The notes under the pieces: generated by a model
Seen by the model: the letters and a program-made list of their open reading frames with translations, nothing else
Databases searched by the model: none
Told to the model about the DNA's origin: nothing
Translations under genes and position numbers: made by a program
DNA from: Stramenopiles sp. TOSAG23-6
Taxonomy: Eukaryota > Sar
NCBI GenBank assembly: GCA_900128565.1
Contig: LT636109.1
Span: 1 to 15,661, forward strand
Direction: 5' to 3'
Length of the DNA: 15,661 bases
Shown: positions 1-9,077 of the stretch, piece by piece
Layout: each line of letters opens with the position of its first letter
Numbering within the stretch: position 1 is the first letter of the stretch

Positions 1-161
1 ATTTATTTTTTTTTTCGTACGAAATTTTGTACCTAAACAAAAAAGATTTTTTTTTGAGTTTTTATTTCTATATGTTTCCATCATGAATTTCAAATTTATT
101 TTTTTTCATACGAAAATGTGTACCTAACACATTATACATTTTTTATTTTTTCACAATACAT
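1..161 (+). repeat. Tandem pair of introner-like elements (intron, 5' cut by window edge)
   Basis: The stretch holds two copies of the window's intron family, head to tail. The first is truncated by the window start; its core is TTTTGTACCTAAAC near 25-38, with one extra A compared with the usual CTAAC. Its 3' tail degenerates around 50-70 and runs directly into a second 5' module (ATGTTTCCATCATGAATTTC, about 71-90). The second copy has its core near 118-127 and the standard end TTTTTTCACAATACAT at 161. Downstream coding resumes at 162 with two bases that complete a split codon. No exon is visible between the copies, so they appear to form one composite intron. Confidence 0.8.
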
Positions 162-1195
162 GTCCTAACTGGTTTGATGAAAAAGATGAATGTGCACGAG
201 ACTTATTAACGACAGACTGTAGAGATAATCTACAATGTTCATTAGGATCATGCAAACCTCAATGTTATATTTGTTATTGGTTAGTAAAAAGTTTTCCTGT
301 TTTTGAAGAAATTTGCTCTCCAGTAACCCTAAAAAAAGAGTCATATACATCTGCTTTACAACAATCAAAAACTACATGGAAACTTAATGAAAAAGACTTT
401 TCAACACCAGATAATCCATATGAAAAACCTGGGTTAGGATCTGCAAAATTAGGGAAAGAATCATGGTCAAAATCACTGAAGTATTGTATGAGTATGTGGA
501 ATGAGTTTGTATACTCGCCAAAAGCAAGGTATACAATCCAATTTCGTGATTCATTTGGTAGCCATCCTTGGAGTGCTTCAACTGCATGTAAATGTATGTT
601 TTCATTATGATTTTTTTTATTATAAGAAACGCCCGATTCGTGTTTTCATCATGATTTTTTTTTTTAGTACAACATATTTTGTACCTAACGATAATGTATA
701 AAACAAACAATATTTTAGTACAATATATGTCTCGGTAAGTGTCCATATAATTCTTTTGAATCTTTAGATCTTTCTACACAATGTATTTATGAAGACAATG
801 CTGACCGAGCACTAAATTTATTTCCAGATTTGAATCCAGAATATTCAAATAGATACATTTGGGAAAAGAATCGGTATAATCCTGACCAGCAACAGGATAA
901 AAGTCCGTATGAACTACAAGTAGAATTTGCAAGATCAAAAAAACTAACAACACCAGATCCAGGTGCAGTGTACTCCACGTGGGATTTGACTGGAGCTGTA
1001 ACGGGAAAACAAAAAGCACAAAAACCTTTATTAGCAAGTGAACCAGGATTACATGCAATTGTTAATCCTCTTCTGGGAGTTCGACCTTGGGTGATGCTTC
1101 CTACTGGTGGTACAAATGATGAATCGACAATTAGAGATCCACAATTAAAAAATTCTCCTAGTAGTGAAGATGGCGTAAATGAGTTGGATACGTAA
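162..1195 (+). CDS. Unrecognised cysteine-containing protein, 3' part (5' end outside window)
   Basis: I do not recognise this protein. Two exons are visible, 162-593 and 729-1195, joined across an introner-like intron; the stop is TAA at 1193-1195. The visible part is about 299 residues. The first exon is rich in cysteine: CARDLLTTDCRDNLQC is followed by a cluster CKPQCYICYWLV and then FEEIC. More cysteines flank the splice junction, which reads STACKCLGKCPYN after joining. This pattern suggests disulphides or a metal-binding or extracellular fold, but no family was identified. The second exon is polar, with PDPGAVYSTWDLTGA and an acidic C terminus ending NELDT. No membrane span is visible. 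The start and any signal peptide lie outside the window. The splice is supported by reading frame only: both exons stay open and read as normal protein, while the intron contains an in-frame TGA. Confidence 0.65.
594..728 (+). repeat. Introner-like intron with a duplicated 5' module
   Basis: At 135 bp this is the longest complete copy. It begins GTATGTTTTCATTATGATTT and then, near 640-658, has a second 5'-like module (GTGTTTTCATCATGATTTTT) after a short unrelated stretch. One core follows (TTTTGTACCTAAC near 678-689), then an end of CAATATAT. Splicing 593 to 729 gives codons AAA TGT CTC GGT and keeps the frame. ATGT occurs at both boundaries, so the exact cut is ambiguous by up to four bases. 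The copy with two 5' modules and one core suggests insertion of one element into another followed by loss. Confidence 0.82.
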
Positions 1196-1285
1196 TCCTT
1201 TATAATATATTTTTTCATGTATGTACTATGAAACAAATGATTTCTCTTTGATACAATTTTATTTTTTCGTAGTAAAAATAGCTTT
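1196..1285. other. Tail-to-tail intergenic spacer
   Basis: A 90-bp AT-rich spacer separates two convergent genes. It must hold the 3' ends of both transcripts. I see no copy of the intron family core and no clear hairpin terminator. Confidence 0.5.
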
Positions 1286-2991
1286 TCAATAACCTTCTAT
1301 ATTGTATAAATCTATATTTGAAGATTTTTCATCATCCCATTGACCATTTACTTCACCACCTGAATTAAACCAATCTGGGTTTTGATCCCTTCTATGTTGT
1401 TTTGGTATACAAGGACCATTCTGTGTACCAATAGATGATGCTGTCTCTTCTAAAGCCATACGCATACATCTAGCTGACCATATAGACATATCTCGAGGAA
1501 CATTTATGTATGATGAAAAAATATTTCAAAAAAAAAAATTTTGAAAATTTGTTAGGTACAAAATTTTTATAAAAAACAAAATTGGAATTTGAAAAAAAAT
1601 AACAACATACATTCTATCTCGGAGATATCGCAAAGCTGCATCAGTACCTGCAACACAAGAAGAAGGAGGAACGACTGCAGTATTTGTAAGTAAATTTGTA
1701 ATAACGCATCGGAGACCAACGTCTACAGATTTTCTCATCTCTTCTGACATATTATTGACTCCTCGCAAAGCCGCATCAATACAAGCGTTTCGATGTCGGT
1801 ATACCCTTGCCACAGCTAAAATTTTAGCATCATCAGGTTCCGGGTAACCACAGTCAATACAATGCTCTTTACTATCAACGATTGTCGGATGTACACATTC
1901 ATCAATATGTAGCTTACATGCCTGTTGGTATTTGTCTCCACTTTCATAACATCCACCCATCTGTGGTGGTAAATCATGAGCATGTGTATGAAAATCAGAT
2001 TGGATCGATATACACTGTGAAAAATATTTTTTTTTTTTGGATAAAAATTGGTTAGGTACAAATTTTCTTATGAAAAAAAATAATAATCTCGAAATATTTT
2101 GAAAAAAACGTACTTATACACAGGCCGACTTTCTAATGCTTCAAACCAATCCGAAATACCAGGGAAATCGTCTTTATTTCTTAGATGGAATCCTTTATAA
2201 TAATACAATGATGCGTTCATTCTTTCCATATATGGAACAAAAATTGTATCAACTATAGAAAACCCTGAAGATAGAAAAAAAGAGGAGGAAGAACTAGCGA
2301 GAACCTTATCAACTACTTGAGCAATACGAGTGAACTGAAGTCTTCCATTATTTTCATTGGTCTGCCTATAACACAACCATTGACACCAAGCTGAAAAAAG
2401 AGCCCGCTCTAACTTACGTAGTTTAATTACTTCTTTCGAATGCATTGATGGTGGAGTAACTGCATCACCCATTGTTCCAAAAGTCTCTTCTAACTTGGAG
2501 AGAATTACGTCAGACTCAGTGATGAGCTCTCCGTCTATTTCTAAAGCTGGAAGCATTCCCGAGCGAACTTTTTTTTTGAACCATCTTTCCTTATTACCAT
2601 AACAAAACATTGTTACTTTCGATACTCGGTATGGGACACGCTTTTCTTCCAACCAAAACCAAATTTTCTGACAGTATGGACACCATGCATGGTTATCTCT
2701 GTAGAGAGTGACTCGAACACTACTTTTACTTTTCCCAAACAAACGTAATCTAGACTGGGAAGAAGCAGGTCCATTTAACAAATCATGTGAAATGTTGCTT
2801 CTTTGTATGATTGACTTAATCGCATTCCATGCCAAAGGTACATTTGAAGACATTGCTTTGGAAATTGAATTAAGGCTATATAAGTTGTGTTCTATATTTA
2901 TCTTTGTGTGCTGTGCTGGTATGCTGCCTTGTTCCCCATCAGCTGATGTTTCAATTCTTGGCCAAAAAATGGCCAAAAATTCATCACACAA
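1286..2991 (-). CDS. Glutathione S-transferase-like protein with CPYC active-site motif
   Basis: Three exons on the minus strand (2991-2114, 2009-1611, 1505-1286) give a 498-residue protein ending in TGA. After about 90 poorly conserved residues comes a thioredoxin-fold GST N-terminal domain. It has CPYC at 104-107 (glutaredoxin-like, preceded by HAW), LPAL near 147-150 (cis-proline region) and ESDVI at 159-163, the usual glutathione-binding Glu-Ser. A helical C-terminal domain follows, with [15 protein letters not shown]. Exons 2 and 3 encode an extension that joins as [13 protein letters not shown] across an intron. As I recall, that phrase resembles a motif in plant and cyanobacterial GST-family proteins. 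The CPYC pair suggests omega-type or thiol-disulphide activity rather than classical conjugation; this is inference. The start is the first ATG of the open frame; Met47 is an alternative. It is divergent from BMS1, 124 bp away. Confidence 0.82.
1506..1610 (-). repeat. Introner-like intron in the GST-like gene
   Basis: Read on the minus strand, this 105-bp copy begins GTATGTTGTT, has the core TTTTGTACCTAACAA (complement at about 1549-1563) and ends ATTTTTTCATCATACAT. Joining 1611 to 1505 makes codon AT+A and gives LRDRINVPRDM, matching the family motif. The first AG downstream (exon GTTCCTCGAG) would remove conserved residues and shift the frame. Confidence 0.88.
2010..2113 (-). repeat. Introner-like intron in the GST-like gene, variant 3' end
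   Basis: This 104-bp minus-strand copy begins GTACGTTTTTTTC, carries TTTGTACCTAACCAA and ends TTTTTCACAGTGTAT where the family has TTTTTTCACAATACAT. Frame-preserving joining of 2114 to 2009 gives [20 protein letters not shown]. The CACAG here offers an AG acceptor five bases before the inferred end, but using it shifts the frame, so the non-AG boundary is preferred. Confidence 0.85.
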
Positions 2992-3115
2992 ACCTGTTTT
3001 TTATAGGTCAACGAATATTTTTTTGAGAGTCAGCACTCAGCAGTCTCAAAAGTCAAGTGTAGTGTACACTTGAACCCTCACACACCCTGAAGGAATCATT
3101 CGCTAGTACGGCATC
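2992..3115. promoter_or_regulatory. Head-to-head spacer, presumed shared promoter region
   Basis: These 124 bp separate the start codons of the GST-like gene (minus) and BMS1 (plus), so both 5' untranslated regions and promoters must fit here or overlap the genes. No recognisable TATA box or other core element stands out. The role is inferred from gene arrangement only. Confidence 0.4.
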
Positions 3116-6100
3116 ATGGATGGTTCTCTAAAAGGGTTAACTCAAGGTAATAAAGGTCACTTTGGTCCTAAAGCTGGAGCAAAAGCAGCGAAGAAGAAGG
3201 CCTATAAAGATAAAAAGGCTGGTAAAGTTGGTCGCACTGAAAATGAGAAGCGTCAAAATCACAAAGCATTTGGCGTTGCTAACTATGGTCGAGTTCACCG
3301 AACTATTCAACGAAATAACGATCTCCGTCACCGTACTGAGGTTGTTGGTGCTCAAGATCGTAACAATGCAGCTGAAAAACTTAATCCTCCCGTNGTTGTT
3401 GTTGTCATGGGTCNAGCTGGTTGTGGTAAGTCAACTTTAGTGAAGTCGTTAGTCAAAAAATGGACAAACCAAACGTTGACGGACATCCGTGGTCCAATTA
3501 ACGTCGTTGTTGGTAAAAAAAGAAGAGTTACTTTGTACGAGTGTCCTTCTAATGATACAAATGCTATGATTGATCTAGCAAAGGTTGCTGATTTAGTTCT
3601 ATTAATGATTGATGCAAGTTTTGGGTTTGAAATGGAAACGTTCGAGTTTCTCAATGTTCTTCAAGTACATGGATTTCCAAAGGTATTGGGAGTTCTCACT
3701 CATTTGGATAAATTTCGTGTAAGTAAACGTCTTCAGAAAAGGAAAAAGAATCTTAAAACACGTTTTTGGACTGAAATTTATCAAGGCGCTAAATTATTTT
3801 ATCTTTCTGGTTTGGTGAATGGAAGATATCCGAAAAACGAAATTCATAATTTATCACTTTTTGTCAGTCGCATTAAATTTCGACCATTGTCTTGGCGTAA
3901 TACTCACCCATATGTTCTTGTTGATCGTTTTGAAGATGTTACTCCATCAGGGAAGATTGTGGAGGATGATACCATTTCGAGAACAGTGACAATGTATGGT
4001 TATGTTCGTGGAACAAATTTGAAGCCTGGTATGAAATTCCATGTACCAGGTGCAGGAGATTTTTTTCTCAAAACTGTTGCAAAAATGCCTGATCCATGTC
4101 CTTTACCTGCAATAGGAAAAGATAAAGATGGTAAAGTAATCCGAAAGAAATTAGGAGAAAAAGACGTTTTGATCTACGCCCCAATGTCTAATGTACGTTT
4201 TCATCATTTTAATTTCAATTTTTTTTTCATAGAAAATTTTGTACCTAACAATTTTTTTTCCAAAAAAAAAAAAAATATTTTTTCACAATACATATGGGCT
4301 CTGTTTTGTATGACCAGGACGCTGTATATATAGATGTACCTAAAATTAATTTTTCTCATAAAAGAGATCTCGTTCAAGAAGAAAAAAGTGAAGAAGAAAA
4401 TGAGAATTCGGATTCTTCTGAAGAGGATAGTTCTGAAGATGATGATGATGATGATGATGATCGTGTTGGTATTTCACTTGTAAAGAGGCTTCAAAAAGTA
4501 GATGACGATTTGCAAGATAGCATGCAATCTTCCGGTATTAGTCTTATTCGTGGGTCAAAAGAAATTGTTGATGATGATTCGAGTGATGATTCTAATGATG
4601 ATTCAAGTGATGATTCAAGTGATGATTCTAATGATGATTCTAATGAAACTGAACATCCAAAGATGTCGCGAAAGGAAAAGCGGCAAGCTAGAGCAGCCTT
4701 ACATCAAAAGAATAAAGACAAAAATGATGAAAAAGAGATTAAAAATGAATATGATATCATTCGCTCTCAATTATCAAATCTTGATAAAACATTGAGTGGT
4801 CGTACAACAAAAACAACAACAAAACACGATGAAGATTCTAATTCTGTGACAGATAAAGGCATTGACTGGAAATCTGCGTTGGCGGAGTCTGCAGCTGCCA
4901 CTTACTTAGATCGTATTTGTAGTAAAGTTGATTTAATGAAACTAGTGTATGGTGATTACGAGAGTATTCGTTCGTTTGGAGGTAAACGCAGTAAAAGTCC
5001 AAGTAATAAAGACGATGTATCGCCTTCAAAAAAAATTAAAAATCTATTTGATGCTTCGGATGAGAGTGACTCTGAAGAAGATAATTTCTTTACATTAAAA
5101 ACAAAACAAAATAAGGATTGTGGTACACCATCCCAGAGTACATGTAAGAATGATGATATCGATGGATATCTCAATGCTGATGCATTTGATTGTTCTCGTT
5201 TTATTATGCATCAAAAAGATTTTCAATCCTGGGAGGAGCACGAAATCCGTGAATCAATACGTGATAAATTTGTTACAGGCACTTGGAAAGATCCAAATGA
5301 AGATTCAGATTCTGATGATGACGATGTATCAGACTCAGGTTCTGTATGTTTTATTTTTTTCAAATTCGTTTTTTTTTTCGTACGAAGTTTTGTACCTAAC
5401 ATTTTTTTTTTGAAATATTTTTCCAAAATACATGTGGCTTTAGGTGATTGGGAAGACATGGAAGCAGATGTTCTCAATACTGTAGCACGTATTCGTAAGA
5501 AAGCAAATGGTGAAGACGATGATTCAGAATGTGAAGGTGATTTTGAAGATATTGAAGAAAGTCCTACCTCAGGTATAAGTAAATCTCCTGATGTTGTTGT
5601 TGATGATGATGATTCAATGTCAGAAAGCGACGAAGAAGCAGATGCTACTGTCGATGATAACTATGAAGGTGCTGCGTCTAATGATACTAGTTGGCGTGAT
5701 GCTCGTGACAGGAGGCGGGCGGAGAAGGCCGAAGCTCTTAAAGCCCTCAAAACCAAAAAGAAGGAAGAATTCGATGCTGCTTATGATCGTGGTAAGGCAG
5801 ATGAAGGTCCTGAAGTTTTAGATGAATTTAGTCGTGTGATGGCTGAAGCAACGAATCAACAAGCTATAATTAATGCAAATGAATTTGAAGATGAAAATGA
5901 AGAAACTAGAATATTACTGGAAGGCTTTAAAGCAGGTATGTACGTTCGTCTTGAGTTAGAAGGAGTCCCGTGTGAATTTATTAAACATTACAAACACAAT
6001 TCGCCTATTATTTTGGGAGGTCTCCTGGCACACGAACAAGCTTTAGGTCTAATGCAAATTCGATTAAAGGCTCACCGCTGGTATCCGAAACGTTTGAAAT

Positions 6101-7266
6101 GTAATGATCCGTTGGTATTTTCGATTGGCTGGAGACGTTTTCAATCTTTGCCACTTCTATCCATCAAAGATCCGAATGAAAGGATGAGAATGATGAAATA
6201 TACCCCTGAACATCTTCATTGTATTGCCACAATATATGGTCCTATGGTTCCACCTAATACTGGCGTTCTTGCTGTACAATCTGTTGATAATAAATCTAGA
6301 TCGAAAGGCTTCCGTATAGCAGCAACGGGTGTTGTACTTGAACTTGATAGATCTTTTGAAGTCGTNAAAAAATTAAAACTTGTTGGACACCCATATAAGA
6401 TTTTCAGAAAAACTGCTTTTATTAAAGATATGTTCAATTCCGACTTGGAAGTTGCAAAATTTCAAGGTGCAAAACTTAAAACTGTATCTGGTCTGCGAGG
6501 TCAAGTTAAAAAAGCAATTGGAACTAAAGGTTGTTTTCGTGCTACATTTGAGGATAAAATTCTTATGAGTGATATTGTGTTTGCGAATACGTGGGCAGAG
6601 GTTCATCCGAAACAGTTGTATAATCCAGTGTGTAATTTACTTGTTCAGCATTGCAAACGCCGTCGAGAAGAAGCTCCTGAGAAGGACATTGATGATCCCA
6701 TGGACGAGGATACGGTTGAGGGTGAAGCAATAAAAAAAACATTAAAAAATGACATTACAGCTACCCCTGGGTCCCAATTATTGATGAGAACTACTGGTGA
6801 AATCCGACACGATAGAAATAAAGCTATCAAGGTGAATGTTGATTCATTATACAGAGAGATTGAACGAAAACCTCGTCAATTTAACACAATGAAGATTCCA
6901 AAGACTCTCAAAGCTAATTTACCATTTGCATCGAAACCTAAGATGGTAGCTGCCACCAGTTTGGCATCGAAAAAACGTAAGAGACAAAAGAAGAAGGGTG
7001 CAGTGGCTAAACTTCGTCGTGCTGTCATGTATGATAAGGAGGAAGCGAAGTCCAACACATTGATGCAACAACTAAAATCGTTAGCTAAGGATACATTATT
7101 GAAACGCAGAGAAATTCAAAACAAAAAATCTCTGGTTCATAGAAAGCGTAAAGCTAAAGAAAGTGAAGGCCGCGAAAGAGTAAATAAAATGAAGAAGAAA
7201 CTCAAGTTCAAGAAAGAAGGTATTTCACTTTTGGTAAAGAAGAGAAAAGAAGAACAAGGAAGGTGA
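3116..7266 (+). CDS. BMS1: Ribosome biogenesis GTPase BMS1
   Basis: BMS1 is the nucleolar GTPase of the small-subunit processome; it binds Rcl1 and acts in early 40S (18S rRNA) maturation. Three exons (3116-4192, 4294-5343, 5434-7266) encode about 1319 residues, close to the family's 1180-1280. The N terminus is lysine-rich (KAAKKKAYKDKK). The GTPase domain has a P-loop MGxAGCGKST at 98-107 (one base is N, so residue 100 is unresolved), a switch region around TLTDIRGP, the BMS1-type ECPSND at 142-147 in place of DxxG, and THLDKF from 195. The middle is acidic, with long Asp and Asp-Ser runs. The C-terminal domain is strongly conserved: IAATGVVLELDRSFEV, VSGLRGQVKKAIG, FEDKILMSDIVFANTW. The C terminus is very basic, as in the family. 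Splice joins restore SN(M/V)GSVLYDQDAVYID and SGSVALGDWEDME. Confidence 0.95.
4193..4293 (+). repeat. Introner-like intron 1 of BMS1
   Basis: This 101-bp copy begins GTACGTTTTCATCAT, has the core TTTTGTACCTAACAA near 4237-4251 and ends TTTTTTCACAATACAT at 4293. With a GT start, the join reads AAT ATG GGC (Asn-Met-Gly). Shifting both boundaries one base right gives AAT GTG GGC (Asn-Val-Gly), which matches the Val I recall at this site in other BMS1 proteins. The next AG, at GACCAG, would delete conserved GSVLYDQ. Confidence 0.92.
4420..4650 (+). repeat. Low-complexity GAT/GATGATTC repeats encoding acidic tract
   Basis: Within BMS1 exon 2, a run of GAT codons near 4438-4461 is followed near 4573-4644 by repeats of GATGATTCNAGT/GATGATTCTAAT. 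These encode Asp runs and DDSSDDSN-type repeats. Acidic linkers are typical of BMS1, so the content is expected; the DNA repeat can vary in length by slippage. Confidence 0.85.
5344..5433 (+). repeat. Introner-like intron 2 of BMS1, in-frame and open
   Basis: This 90-bp copy begins GTATGTTTTATTTTTTTC, contains TTCGTACGAAGTTTTGTACC and CTAAC near 5380-5400, and ends TTTTTCCAAAATACAT. Its length is a multiple of three and it has no in-frame stop, so a naive reading runs through it and inserts 30 Phe-rich residues in an otherwise acidic region. Removal gives DSGSVALGDWEDME, which fits BMS1. The nearby AG at GGCTTTAG would shift the frame. Confidence 0.92.
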
Positions 7267-7334
7267 TTATACTATAAAAAAATATTTAGAGAAGGTAGTT
7301 GATATTGCGTCATTTATTTATTTATTTCATATCA
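7267..7334. other. Tail-to-tail intergenic spacer
   Basis: Only 68 bp separate the stop of BMS1 from the stop of the convergent G-alpha-like gene, so their 3' untranslated regions probably overlap. The sequence is AT-rich and no specific signal was recognised. Confidence 0.5.
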
Positions 7335-9077
7335 TCATATATCAAGCTCATCTTCAAAGTCGTCAACTTTCTTTTTTCTTGCATACGCACCAAATGCATT
7401 TGAAATTGCTTGTGATCGTAACATTCCAAAAGCAATCTTCATATCGGCTTCATCTAAGGAGTTACACTCACGAAAGTAAAGTGCATGATTCGATCCAGCA
7501 ATAGCTTGGAAACGTTTTCGAATATAACCCAACGCATTTTCGTAATTAGGACCTCCAGAGTAATCAAGAAAAAACATTTTTTCTTTATTTCGCAAATCTT
7601 TTGTTGCTATCATCTCTTCAAAAATATCTTTCTTATTCAAAATAACTGAAATATTTGTATATGAAAAAGCTTCTATATTGCATAAATATTTGAAATATTC
7701 CATAGATTCTTCAAGTTTGTTCTTGTATGGGTCTTGGGCTGAAACTGTAGCATAATCAGATAGTGATGCTATAAATACAACAACATGAACCTTGTCAAAA
7801 ATATGAAGCCATTTTCTTTTCGGCACATTGATAATGTCTAAGCCACTGGTATCAATCATTTCAAATGTATACTGACCTATTGTTTGTATCTCAGACACAG
7901 ATCCATAATTGAGGGCACCTGCACACATTGCATCATACATCTCCAGACTCCATTCTTCTTTCCAGATGTCGTCAATGTGCTGCATAATATGTGCAGTAGA
8001 TGAAGCAATATTTAAATCACCTAGCTCTTCTTGGCGCTTCCAGGCCTCTTGGATACCATTCATTTTCCAGACTCGATCAATGGCATTTGCTAAAGCGCTA
8101 TCCATAAACGGACGATCTGACATATCCTCATTATCCTCATTATCCTCTTCATCGGTACCATCTTTTTTTTCCTCCCCATCTTCGTCACTAGATTTAGATT
8201 TATTTGAATCATCAGAGTCGTTCTCCTCCGCAGCTTCTGCTGCTAGGGCTTCCATCATTTTGCGCTCTTCCTCCAGTTTCTTTTGTCTTTCTGCCCGTAG
8301 TTGGATTGCACGTTCTCTAGCAGCAGCTAATTCTATTCGTTTTCTGTTGAATTCTTTCCATTCAGCTTCAGCTTCAGCTTGCATTTTTTGTCGTTGAAAT
8401 ATTGACCGTATTATAAGTTCAGCTCCGCCTTCCTTATTTCTTTTTGTTCGCCATTCACGGTATGCTTTGTCTTTTGCGTTTTGTTCAGCTCGTTCTTTTT
8501 CATTCGCAATGCGCAACTCCCTTGCAGCATTATTGCGTTCGATGCGTTCGTACATTCCAAAATTATTAAATTCTACTGTAATTCGATTCTTGTAGCTGAG
8601 AATTAGTTGAATTGCAGCGATATCGTCACGTTCTTGATTTGCATAGGCTAGTTTTGTGTGCACGTCTTGCTCCATAACCTCTGCAGGTTTATGTTGTTCC
8701 ATTATACTAATTTTGAGACTTTTAGCACCATTCATTAAATTGATGATAGTTGTAACTGCAGTCACTTGAATTATTCGTTTAAAGTAGAGTAAATCCTCTT
8801 TTACCCAAGTCTTTGTGCCAAAGAGAATTCTTCCCATCTTAAAGAATGTTCGTCGACCACTATTTGGAAGACCCAAAGTCAAGATGTATAACTTTTTGTT
8901 TTCATCAATAATATCTCGATTACATTGACTTTTCAGCCGATATGATATCCTTCGGGATAAACTATCTCTCCTCATTTGTTCTTCTTCCTCCATGAGATCC
9001 TTCAAATCTCTTTGCCTTCTACTCATTATTTTACTTTTTTTTGCCACTTCCTCCAAACGACTTTTGATCTGACCCAT
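7335..9077 (-). CDS. Divergent heterotrimeric G-protein alpha-like protein, catalytically degenerate
   Basis: A single intronless frame of 580 residues. The N terminus MGQIKS fits the MGxxxS N-myristoylation pattern of G-alpha proteins and leads into a charged helix. Residues 64-87 (ILTLGLPNSGRRTFFKMGRI) match the G-alpha P-loop region, but GESGKST has become PNSGRRT, losing the Lys. Residues 329-370 match the helical domain (RVWKMNGIQEAWKR). Switch II, normally DVGGQRSERKKW, is DTSGLDIINVPKRKW at 409-423: the catalytic Gln is Leu. The switch I Arg region (RVKTTG) is not recognisable. FIASLSDYATV and NKKD (481-484, guanine specificity) are kept. Between about 170 and 325 lies an insert of charged coiled coil (KERAEQNAKDKAY) and an acidic tail (DEEDNEDNEDMS). 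The C terminus extends beyond the usual end. The G-alpha relationship is clear; loss of GTP hydrolysis, and perhaps of binding, is inferred. Confidence 0.85.
   Translation of the reverse strand: MGQIKSRLEEVAKKSKIMSRRQRDLKDLMEEEEQMRRDSLSRRISYRLKSQCNRDIIDENKKLYILTLGLPNSGRRTFFKMGRILFGTKTWVKEDLLYFKRIIQVTAVTTIINLMNGAKSLKISIMEQHKPAEVMEQDVHTKLAYANQERDDIAAIQLILSYKNRITVEFNNFGMYERIERNNAARELRIANEKERAEQNAKDKAYREWRTKRNKEGGAELIIRSIFQRQKMQAEAEAEWKEFNRKRIELAAARERAIQLRAERQKKLEEERKMMEALAAEAAEENDSDDSNKSKSSDEDGEEKKDGTDEEDNEDNEDMSDRPFMDSALANAIDRVWKMNGIQEAWKRQEELGDLNIASSTAHIMQHIDDIWKEEWSLEMYDAMCAGALNYGSVSEIQTIGQYTFEMIDTSGLDIINVPKRKWLHIFDKVHVVVFIASLSDYATVSAQDPYKNKLEESMEYFKYLCNIEAFSYTNISVILNKKDIFEEMIATKDLRNKEKMFFLDYSGGPNYENALGYIRKRFQAIAGSNHALYFRECNSLDEADMKIAFGMLRSQAISNAFGAYARKKKVDDFEDELDI

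Noticed and set aside
1196-1285. Possible intron-element remnant (TATATTTTTTCATGTATGTAC)
   Set aside because: It resembles the end and start modules loosely, but the TACCTAAC core is absent and the spacer is AT-rich, so chance is likely.
4294-7266. BMS1 C-terminal part as a separate gene starting at ATG 4294
   Set aside because: The ATG sits exactly at the intron boundary. The preceding exon encodes the matching GTPase half, and the joined protein matches full-length BMS1.
7909-8397. 162-residue open frame on the plus strand
   Set aside because: It is the complement of the charged insert in the G-alpha-like gene. The Ser/Phe-rich low-complexity product is typical of a shadow frame.
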